From Caryophanales bacterium (GTDB taxonomy: Bacteria > Bacillota > Bacilli > Exiguobacteriales > Exiguobacteriaceae): a DNA stretch of 58,625 bases. The stretch covers positions 1-58,625 of the forward strand of contig CABIYO010000013.1 in the NCBI GenBank assembly GCA_902362975.1, in the 5' to 3' direction. The position numbers and the translations under genes were made by a program. The notes under the pieces were generated by a model. It had not been told where the DNA came from, did no database searches, and saw nothing but the letters and a program-made list of their open reading frames with translations. Positions 52,083 to 58,625 of this stretch are shown here, one piece after another; the stretch's first letter is position 1; the number at the start of each line of letters is the position of its first letter.

Positions 52083-52604
52083 TCAGGCTCCCATGATGGA
52101 GTCATGACGGGTCGTTTCCCATCCATACGCCACTTCTCGAAGCATCAATTCACCAAACTCTCGATCTTTCTGGTCGATGACCTGCCCTTGTTTTCGCTCA
52201 TAAAATGAACGGAACGGATTCATCTCAAGTGCCCAGATCAAGAGCCCTGCCTCACACATCGATTGCACGGCATGTTCAAGGAGAGCGGACCCGATTCCGT
52301 TCCCTTGATGGTTCTCTAAAATATAAATGGCATAGACTTCATTCGTGTGGTCTGGATACTCTCCTGTCCGCTCTTCTCCGTAAAGAACGAAGCCCACGAT
52401 TTCGTCCTCGACAATCGCCACAAAGCCGGCTACTTCTTGCCGACGAAGGGCGGTCCGCAAGCGTTCTGCCCATTCGATGGAGCCGGATGATACTTTTAGC
52501 AAATACTCGGTCGGTACGATCCCCCGATAGGTCGTACGCCACCCGTTCACACGCACTCTCGCAATCCCATACACATCATCTGGTTTGGCGACCCGAATGT
52601 CCAA
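52083..52604 (-). CDS. GNAT-family N-acetyltransferase
   Basis: A 173-residue GNAT protein. The A-x-V-R-V-N-G-W-R-T-T-Y-R-G start is typical of a common group that includes antibiotic- and amine-acetylating members. N-H-Q-G-N-G-I-G-S-A-L-L is the CoA loop and F-R-S-F-Y-E-R-K-Q-G the C-terminal strand. GAGGAGGGG precedes the ATG. Substrate unknown. Confidence 0.9.
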   Translation of the reverse strand: MDIRVAKPDDVYGIARVRVNGWRTTYRGIVPTEYLLKVSSGSIEWAERLRTALRRQEVAGFVAIVEDEIVGFVLYGEERTGEYPDHTNEVYAIYILENHQGNGIGSALLEHAVQSMCEAGLLIWALEMNPFRSFYERKQGQVIDQKDREFGELMLREVAYGWETTRHDSIMGA

Positions 52605-52707
52605 TTTGACCCCCTCCTCACCCGAAGATTTACAAATAGTTTACCACAAATCCCCAACTTGCAATCCGAGATTATGTGAATTTTGCACGGACATCGACAA
52701 CAAAAAA

Positions 52708-52738
52708 GACGTCACCTCTGGATAAAGGCGACGTCTCT
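52708..52738 (-). terminator. Terminator of the fructose operon
   Basis: AGACGTC-GCCT / AGG-GACGTCT stem with one mismatch, followed on the minus strand by TTTTTTG. Confidence 0.85.
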
Positions 52739-52745
52739 TCTCACA

Positions 52746-54656
52746 TTATGCAACTTCTTTAGATTGGACTGGTGTCGATGTTGTTAACGGTTTTTTCAAG
52801 AACGAGAGAAGCAATGCTCCGACCACCGCACCTGCCAAGATGGCGAGTGTGTAAAGTCCCATGCTCATGGCCACGTTTCCAGCTCCTTCAAGAAGTGGGA
52901 AGACGAAGATTCCTCCGTGTGGCGCTGGTAATTGAATCGTGAAGAATGCGGATAATCCGCCTGCAATGGCAGATCCGAGAATCGCTGATGGAAGAACACG
53001 AATCGGGTCCGCAGCCGCGAATGGGATTGCCGCTTCCGTAATGAACGATGCCCCCATGATATAAGCAGTTTTTCCTGCTTCGCGCTCTTGTTTCGAGAAC
53101 TTTTGACGAGCGAAGACTGTTGATGCGAGTGCGACGAGGAGTGGTGGTACCATCCCTCCAGCCATGACCGCTGCCATGACTTCTTGGTTACCCGCTGTAA
53201 GTGCTGCCGTACCGAAGACATACGCTGTCTTGTTGATCGGACCACCCATGTCGACTGCCATCATTCCACCGACGATGACTCCTAAAAGGATAGCGTTCGC
53301 GCCACTCATGCTGTTCAACGTATCCATCAACCATGTCATGAGTGCTGCGATCGGTTCGTTGACGACGAGTAACATGATCATCCCAGAGATGAACGAGCCA
53401 AGTAACGGATACAAGAGAACCGGTTTGATTCCTTCAAGTGAAGCAGGCAATTTTGCGAGTGCTTTTTTCAAGAAGAGGACGACATAACCTGCCAAGAAAC
53501 CGGCGATAAGACCACCGAGGAATCCGGCGTTCCCTTGACTTGCGAGTACCCCTGCCACGAGACCTGGTGCGAGACCTGGGCGATCGGCAATCGACATCGC
53601 GATGAATCCAGCGAGAATCGGAACGAGGAAACCGAATGCAGCTCCACCGATCGTCATCAATTGTGCAGCAAATTCATTGTAAGACGGGTCATCCGGGTTA
53701 GCAGAGTTGATGCCCCAGAAGAAGCTGATGGCAATCAAGAGTCCACCTGCGACAACGAGTGGAAGCATCGCAGATACACCGCTCATCAAGTGCTTGTACA
53801 CGCCTGTACGTTGTTCTTTCGAAGTACCACCTGATGTTTTCGAAGCCTCATATACCGGCGCATCTTGTTTCAACGCACGATTGATGAGTTCTTCAGGTTT
53901 CCGAATCCCTTGTGCGACCGGAACTTCGATGACTCGTTTACCAGCGAAACGATCCATTTCAACAGCCTTGTCCGCTGCGACGATGATCGCTGTCGCCCGG
54001 TCGATATCCGCGCGCGTCAATTCATTTTTCACGCCAGTCGATCCGTTTGTTTCGACTTTAATATCGACGCCCATCTCTTCCGCTTTTTGCTTTAAACTAT
54101 CTGCTGCCATATACGTATGAGCGATTCCTGTCGGGCATGCCGTGACCGCTAAAATGAACGGTGCATCTTCATTCGTCGGTTTGACGACTTCCGGCTTCTC
54201 TTCTGCCGCTTCTTTTTCTTCGATGGCACGAATGACATCGCTTTCAGAAGTGGCTGCATAGAGACGCTCTTGGAATGCAGGGTCCATCAAGTAAACTGAA
54301 AGTTTAGAGAGTGTTTCAAGATGTTCATTATTCGCATTTTCTCCTGCCGCAATCATGAAGAAGAGGCGGCTCGGTTGTCCGTCTAACGCTTCGTAGTCGA
54401 TGCCTTCCGAGCGACCGAATGCGATTGCTGGCGTTTTGACCGCACTCGTTTTCGCATGAGGAATGGCAATCCCTTCTCCGAGGCCGGTCGTGCTCTCGCT
54501 TTCACGTTTTAGAATTGCATCGCGATAACCGTTGCGGTCGGATAGTTTACCAGCGCGATCGAGGACATCGACAAGCTCTTCGATGACCTCACGCTTAGAA
54601 CTCGCGCGTAGATTCAATTGAATCGTGTCGCGTTGGAGCAAGTCCGTGATTTTCAT
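52746..54656 (-). CDS. fruA: Fructose-specific PTS enzyme IIABC
   Basis: A 636-residue fused PTS protein. The IIA domain has its phosphorylated His67 in G-I-A-I-P-H-A-K-T. The IIB domain (about 168-260) has Cys174 in A-C-P-T-G-I-A-H-T. The IIC domain from about 300 has about nine membrane helices. It phosphorylates fructose at C1 on import. Gene order fruR-fruK-fruA, with a 4-base overlap to fruK, is the standard Bacillus layout. Domain order and length are normal. Confidence 0.95.
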   Translation of the reverse strand: MKITDLLQRDTIQLNLRASSKREVIEELVDVLDRAGKLSDRNGYRDAILKRESESTTGLGEGIAIPHAKTSAVKTPAIAFGRSEGIDYEALDGQPSRLFFMIAAGENANNEHLETLSKLSVYLMDPAFQERLYAATSESDVIRAIEEKEAAEEKPEVVKPTNEDAPFILAVTACPTGIAHTYMAADSLKQKAEEMGVDIKVETNGSTGVKNELTRADIDRATAIIVAADKAVEMDRFAGKRVIEVPVAQGIRKPEELINRALKQDAPVYEASKTSGGTSKEQRTGVYKHLMSGVSAMLPLVVAGGLLIAISFFWGINSANPDDPSYNEFAAQLMTIGGAAFGFLVPILAGFIAMSIADRPGLAPGLVAGVLASQGNAGFLGGLIAGFLAGYVVLFLKKALAKLPASLEGIKPVLLYPLLGSFISGMIMLLVVNEPIAALMTWLMDTLNSMSGANAILLGVIVGGMMAVDMGGPINKTAYVFGTAALTAGNQEVMAAVMAGGMVPPLLVALASTVFARQKFSKQEREAGKTAYIMGASFITEAAIPFAAADPIRVLPSAILGSAIAGGLSAFFTIQLPAPHGGIFVFPLLEGAGNVAMSMGLYTLAILAGAVVGALLLSFLKKPLTTSTPVQSKEVA

Positions 54657-55582
54657 GTTGTTTCCTCCATTCGTTTAAGTGGCGTAAGTTGTACTTGATC
54701 GATCAAGCGATCAATCTCTTGTTTTGAACATAGACCGAACGTATAAGCAGATGCGCTTCCTGTCGTGACCGCATATCGAAATGCTTCTTGTTCACCTTTT
54801 TCTTTCACATTCGCAACAAATCCGGCGACGAGTGAATCTCCTGCACCAACCGAGTTCACAAGTTTCCCGACCGGTGTGTTCGCTGTGACGGCTCCGTGCT
54901 TGTTAACGAGTAGTGCCCCGTCTCCCGCAAAGGAGATGATGACGTTTTTTGCCCCGCGTTTGACGAGCTGTTCGGCATATGGAAGAGCTTCTTCAAACGT
55001 TTCAATCTCGGTATCAAACAATTCACCTAATTCATGGTGGTTCGGTTTGATCATAAGTGGTTCGAGGGCAAGCACCTCGAGCATGGCATCTTTCGTTGTA
55101 TCGACGACAAAGTCGGCACCTTTTTCGCGAATCGATTCAGCAATGGTCCGATATAGCGAGTCTGGTAGGTTGCTCGGGATACTACCCGCGAGGACGACGA
55201 TATCGCCTTCTTGAACTTGATCGAACTTGGCCGTCAACAGTTGGAGCTCGCGCTCTGTGATATTCGGTCCGCTCGCATTCAGTTCTGTTTCCTCTTTCGC
55301 CCGAATCTTGACGTTGATCCGGGTGTTCCCGTTCACCTCTACGAAATCGGTGTGTACACCGTGATCGACGAGTGACTTTTTAATGAAGTCACCGGTCGTC
55401 CCACCGATGAAACCAAGCGCCTTCGTTTCTTGTGCATATTCCCGAAGAACGATGGAGACGTTGATTCCTTTACCGCCTGCGCGCTCCGTCGTCTCTTCGA
55501 TGCGGTTCACTTCTCCTAGATGTACTTCCGGTAATGTTACGTAGTAATCAATAGAAGGGTTGAGTGTTAACGTGTAAATCAT
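54653..55582 (-). CDS. fruK: 1-phosphofructokinase
   Basis: A 309-residue PfkB-family kinase converting fructose-1-phosphate to fructose-1,6-bisphosphate. Motifs: T-L-N-P-S-I-D-Y at the start, A-G-G-K-G-I-N-V near 38, and S-V-G-A-G-D-S-L-V-A-G-F near 250 with the catalytic aspartate. It overlaps fruR and fruA by 4 bases on each side, so all three genes are translationally coupled. Confidence 0.95.
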   Translation of the reverse strand: MIYTLTLNPSIDYYVTLPEVHLGEVNRIEETTERAGGKGINVSIVLREYAQETKALGFIGGTTGDFIKKSLVDHGVHTDFVEVNGNTRINVKIRAKEETELNASGPNITERELQLLTAKFDQVQEGDIVVLAGSIPSNLPDSLYRTIAESIREKGADFVVDTTKDAMLEVLALEPLMIKPNHHELGELFDTEIETFEEALPYAEQLVKRGAKNVIISFAGDGALLVNKHGAVTANTPVGKLVNSVGAGDSLVAGFVANVKEKGEQEAFRYAVTTGSASAYTFGLCSKQEIDRLIDQVQLTPLKRMEETT

Positions 55583-56322
55583 TTCGCATTCACCACCTTT
55601 GTGATTGTTTGGATGGAACTCATTGACTCCCTGCTTGATGTGATCAACTGTGCGGCATCTAACGTCGCGACTCGGCTGAACGTTCGTTTCCCGATCTTCG
55701 ATGCGTCCGCGAGTACGAACGAGGTTTGTGCCAATTCGATTGCCGTTTTTTTGACAAGCGCTTCTTCTGGGTCCGGGGTCGTGTAACCCGCTTCAATGTC
55801 GATTCCATTCATTCCGAGAAAGGCGAGATCGACGCGATAATTCATCATGCTCTCGCGTGCGTTATACCCGACAAGTGCCTGAGTGGAACGCTTTAATTCT
55901 CCGCCAATCACAAACGTCTTAATATCAAGATCAAATAATTCATTCGCAATCGGTAGACTGTTTGTGACGACGACTATCTTTTTCCCTTGTAAAAACGGAA
56001 CCATCGCCTGAGTGGTTGTACCGGCATCTAAATAAATCGACATCCCGTCTTCGATGAACGTTGCGGCCTTCCGTGCAATCGCAACTTTTTCATCTACGAA
56101 CCGGTCTCGCTTTTCTTCAAATGTCGGTTCCTCATCTGGAGTCGCAATGAGTGTTGCGCCTCCGTGAACCCTTGCCAGATAGCCTTCCGCTTCGAGGTCC
56201 GTCAAATCTCGACGAATCGTCGACTCGGATGAATCCGTCAAATCAACCAGTTCTTTTAATTTGACGACCTTTTGTTCAGATAAGCGTTGCAAAATCAACT
56301 GATGTCGTTGTTTCATTAACAT
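55579..56322 (-). CDS. fruR: DeoR-family fructose operon repressor
   Basis: A 247-residue regulator with an N-terminal helix-turn-helix (L-V-D-L-T-D-S-S-E-S-T-I-R-R-D-L-T-D-L), followed by a sugar-phosphate-binding domain (D-A-G-T-T-T-Q-A-M, then G-T/F-x-L-A-D-A-S-K-I-G). Fructose-1-phosphate is the expected inducer. GGAGGGAACAAG precedes the first ATG. The promoter region at 56340-56410 holds a cre-like site and repeated TGAA-type sequences. Confidence 0.9.
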   Translation of the reverse strand: MLMKQRHQLILQRLSEQKVVKLKELVDLTDSSESTIRRDLTDLEAEGYLARVHGGATLIATPDEEPTFEEKRDRFVDEKVAIARKAATFIEDGMSIYLDAGTTTQAMVPFLQGKKIVVVTNSLPIANELFDLDIKTFVIGGELKRSTQALVGYNARESMMNYRVDLAFLGMNGIDIEAGYTTPDPEEALVKKTAIELAQTSFVLADASKIGKRTFSRVATLDAAQLITSSRESMSSIQTITKVVNAK

Positions 56323-56345
56323 CTTGTTCCCTCCATACGTCTAAT

Positions 56346-56406
56346 ATAAAGCGTTTTCATGATAAAAACAACTAAAATCGTTCAAAAACATTCATTTTCA
56401 TTCAAT
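56346..56406 (-). promoter_or_regulatory. Control region of fruRKA with cre-like site
   Basis: ATAAAGCGTTTTCA at 56346-56359 fits the cre consensus with one mismatch. At 56389-56406 a direct repeat appears on the minus strand as TGAATGAAAATGAATG, a candidate FruR operator. TTGAAC near 56380 is a possible -35. Confidence 0.4.
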
Positions 56407-56410
56407 TTGT

Positions 56411-56467
56411 CACAATTATAACATAAAAAACGGTCAATAAATGACCGTTTTTTATGTTATAATTGTG
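56411..56467. terminator. Perfect 26-base inverted repeat terminator
   Basis: Two perfectly complementary 26-base arms with a 5-base loop (ATAAA). The GC part CGGTCA/TGACCG is at the top with a TTTTTT run on both strands inside the arms. It overlaps the last codons of the esterase-like gene and acts on the minus strand; it may also isolate the fru promoter. Confidence 0.85.
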
Positions 56468-57377
56468 ACTGTTTTTTTAACCATTCATCCAATTCTTGAA
56501 CAAGTTTTGGATGAATCGGCGCATCGATTGCTTCTCGATACTCTTTGTGCAGCATGAGAAGCGAGTGGGGTGACTCCCGTGTCACGAGCAGATGATTCAT
56601 ATCATCAATGATCGATGAGGTGACCTTCCCTTTTGTTTGAATCATATGGACGTGTTCGGGTGGGACTTGAACATCACGTCCCCCGGTAATCGCAAGAACC
56701 GGGACGGTCACATGCTCCAACCGCTCTCGGACGTCGTAGGATGCATGTTCTCGAATCCATTTCGCATTTACGACTTGACCTCGATATTTGAAAGACGAGA
56801 CGTTCGTCCGTAAAGAACGCTCTAACAAATCGTCCTGTCGTTGTCTGACCTTTTTGGAAACGCCCGTCAACCGATAGAAGAGACCTTTTATTCCCTTCAC
56901 ATGTTCGATATCTTTAGCGAGTGCATCTGCTTGGTATAAGAACATCTGCTTGGACGATTCATAGAAACCGGAAAGTAAGATCAGTCCATCCGCTTTCGTC
57001 TCAAGTTGAACGGCAGGAGCGAGGACGGCCCCTTCACTATGACCAAGTAGATATAAACGATTCACATCAGCCAGTTGTCGAATGGTGCGTACGACAAGAA
57101 TCGCATCGCTAATCAAATCATGTAAACCGACTTTATTGAAGTCACCATCGGACTTCCCAATCCCTTGTTTGTCATATCGGAATACGTTGTATCCGCGGTC
57201 GTACAACGCTTCTGCCAACTTTGCATACGTATTAAAACCGACACCACCCATATTGCCGTCACGGTCACTCGGTCCACTTCCGCTCAACACGACGATTGTC
57301 GCCCTGGGCTCCTCATGGGAAAGAAAAGTTCCTGCAATCGTTCCGTATGCTGTCGTAATCGTCATCTCTTGTTTCAT
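56457..57377 (-). CDS. Alpha/beta hydrolase (esterase-like)
   Basis: A 306-residue hydrolase. It has V-V-L-S-G-S-G-P-S-D-R-D-G-N oxyanion region, nucleophile Ser114 in G-H-S-E-G, an Asp in T-G-G-R-D-V-Q-V, and a His in D-M-N-H-L-L. I start at 57377 with GGAGGCG upstream; the longer frame begins with TTG and no site. Family resembles small esterase/lipase and BAAT-like hydrolases. Substrate unknown. Confidence 0.82.
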   Translation of the reverse strand: MKQEMTITTAYGTIAGTFLSHEEPRATIVVLSGSGPSDRDGNMGGVGFNTYAKLAEALYDRGYNVFRYDKQGIGKSDGDFNKVGLHDLISDAILVVRTIRQLADVNRLYLLGHSEGAVLAPAVQLETKADGLILLSGFYESSKQMFLYQADALAKDIEHVKGIKGLFYRLTGVSKKVRQRQDDLLERSLRTNVSSFKYRGQVVNAKWIREHASYDVRERLEHVTVPVLAITGGRDVQVPPEHVHMIQTKGKVTSSIIDDMNHLLVTRESPHSLLMLHKEYREAIDAPIHPKLVQELDEWLKKQSQL

Positions 57378-57460
57378 CGTATCGCCTCCATTACTATCAT
57401 ACCCGAAACCGCCATCAAAAAAATATGTCGCCGTCTTCTCAGACAGCGACAATGATTAGG

Positions 57461-58556
57461 TCAGTCAGTTAGCCAATCGTGCAGCCAATCGACCGCACCC
57501 GTTAATCCATCTTCCGACAGCCGTTCGAACGTATCTTTCTCCGTGAACACATGCCAGCTTCCTTCTAATGAGTCACTCAACATCAAATAAGGGATTCCTG
57601 CTTCATCGTAAGCGTCACCCGGTGAACTTGCCAACGAACGCACTTCTAGTTCAGCGAATGGCGCCCGTTCTAGTACTGGATAGGATTTCATCCCTTTCGT
57701 CCGAACGTATAGTGGGCCGTCACCAGTCACAAGAATATCGAGGATGACGACCGTTTCCACTTTTTCCTTTTTTTCCCGCTAGCCGTTCAACGAAATCGTC
57801 ACCCGCTTCTCTAGAGTCGCCGTTTCCATTCAAAAAGACATATCGAATCGTATAATCTGGCATTTCCTCGTTCATCACCTGCATCAGGTGATATAAGAAC
57901 GTAGACGGACCGACGACAGAAAAATAATGGGCTCTATGCCAGGAAGAATCGAGTCGTGACATGATAATGATTTCCCGTTCCGATTTCCCTTGTTGGACAA
58001 ACTCGACATAAGGGATCTCTTCACGATAAGGTTTGACTCGAATCGTTTCCCCGTCCTTCAGTTGTTCAGCCGTATCCAAGTCTACCCCTGTACCATTTAA
58101 CGGCATATAGGATGACGTGAAAACGAAACCCGTCTCATATAGGGTCGTCCTCATAAGGGGTGATCAGGTATCCTGCAGCTCCCTTAGATGCGAGCTCTGA
58201 CAAGTATGCGTTCGCTTCCTGGTCATTCAAAACCTCACCTGCGTAATCGACGGTATACGCATCCTCGATATTGTCATATGAAAACATTGTCGTCGGTAAG
58301 ACGATGACATTCTCTTTCACATCTGGAACGTCTTGCCCCCATGTCATATGTAAAATCGTACCTTTGAACGGTTGATCAAACGTCATCGATGAAAACCCCT
58401 CATACGTTTCGTCCCCACTTCAATCTCAGTCCAATCGGTTATAAGTTCTGTGTAAGGGAGATTTCGGTTCAAGTCGATAGGTAAGTCGGTTCCAAATGAT
58501 TCAAAAAAGTCAGCACTCTCCCAACTAGCCGCTTTTAAAGATTTTTGATAAAAATA
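57461..58556 (-). pseudogene. Broken M28-peptidase-like gene
   Basis: Three open stretches (58135-58386, 57720-58154, 57461-57760) and a coding-looking stretch further upstream (58420-58556) read as one protein if the frame is shifted three times: near 58145, at an A-run near 57770, and near 58410. The product has a protease-associated-domain-like part (A-A-G-Y-L-I-T-P-Y-E-D-D), then an M28-like alpha/beta part (P-D-Y-T-I-R-Y-V-F-L-N-G-N-G) and a C-terminal end W-L-H-D-W-L. The usual H-x-D metal motif reads R-L-D, so activity was probably lost before decay. Confidence 0.55.
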
Positions 58557-58595
58557 GGGGTCCGGTCACCGATTTTCGGTAGCCGGACCCCTTCT
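58557..58595. terminator. Hairpin at the right edge
   Basis: GGGGTCCGG/CCGGACCCC arms enclose a CACCGA/TCGGTAG inner stem, followed on the plus strand by TTCTTTTCT. It sits next to the 5' end of the broken M28-like gene, and its true partner gene is probably outside the window. Confidence 0.6.
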
Positions 58596-58625
58596 TTTCT
58601 GTTTAGTCTGAAATGCACGAACCCA

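Noticed and set aside
1..58625. CRISPR array, prophage, rRNA operon or replication origin
   Set aside because: No spaced direct repeats, no phage structural genes, no rRNA sequence and no DnaA-box cluster were seen.

Overview
The window reads as chromosomal DNA of a mid-GC member of the Bacillales. Exiguobacterium is my best guess, inferred from gene content and protein character (DynA-type tandem dynamin, YdbS/YdbT, immune inhibitor A, sucrose and fructose PTS operons, CcpA-type cre sites, AGGAGG-like ribosome binding sites); no marker gene proves it. There is no prophage, integron or CRISPR array. Two transposon traces are present: an IS30 end at the left edge and an IS200/IS605-like right end near 48 kb.

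Layout. 0-3.5 kb: an IS30 end cuts a DUF58 gene in a DUF58-MoxR-DUF4129 operon, followed by a DUF3916 gene with an internal stop and a DinB gene. 4-9.1 kb: an NCS2 purine permease, a compact convergent toxin/antisense-RNA locus (5.47-5.81 kb), the ydbS-ydbT pair and an FUSC-type membrane protein. 9.3-13.4 kb: an NAD-binding reductase, the large double dynamin, and a 31-residue membrane peptide coupled to it. 13.4-26.6 kb: a patchwork of oxidoreductases, acetyltransferase, VOC protein, nitrilase-like protein, two orphan oligopeptide-type ABC permeases, DUF817, a metal-dependent hydrolase, a WYL regulator and several decayed genes. 26.7-31.6 kb: a complete sucrose operon (scrR-scrK-scrA-scrB) with two matching palindromic operators. 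31.7-44.2 kb: CDF exporter, methyltransferase, secreted M6 protease, a single tRNA-Thr, queuosine-precursor transporter homologue, PilZ protein, Ca-type P-ATPase and a PTS IIC-like permease. 44.4-52.6 kb: small metabolic and acetyltransferase genes, cardiolipin synthase, then a scar where an IS605-like end, a truncated chemotaxis receptor and a truncated peroxiredoxin meet. 52.7-56.3 kb: the fructose operon fruR-fruK-fruA. 56.4-58.6 kb: an esterase-like hydrolase and a broken M28-like gene.

How genes work together. The scr and fru operons each pair a PTS permease with a kinase and a dedicated repressor; cre-like sequences nearby suggest CcpA control on top. Many genes are accessory, and at least nine are visibly broken (nonsense codons, frameshifts, truncations), so this part of the chromosome appears to be eroding, or the assembly has indel errors at some of the frameshift sites.

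Most interesting points: the probable type I toxin-antitoxin locus at 5.5 kb, the microprotein overlapping dynA, a near-identical palindromic motif upstream of three unrelated accessory genes, an operator that doubles as a terminator in the scr locus, and the orphan IS605 right end that might still encode an omega-RNA-like hairpin RNA.
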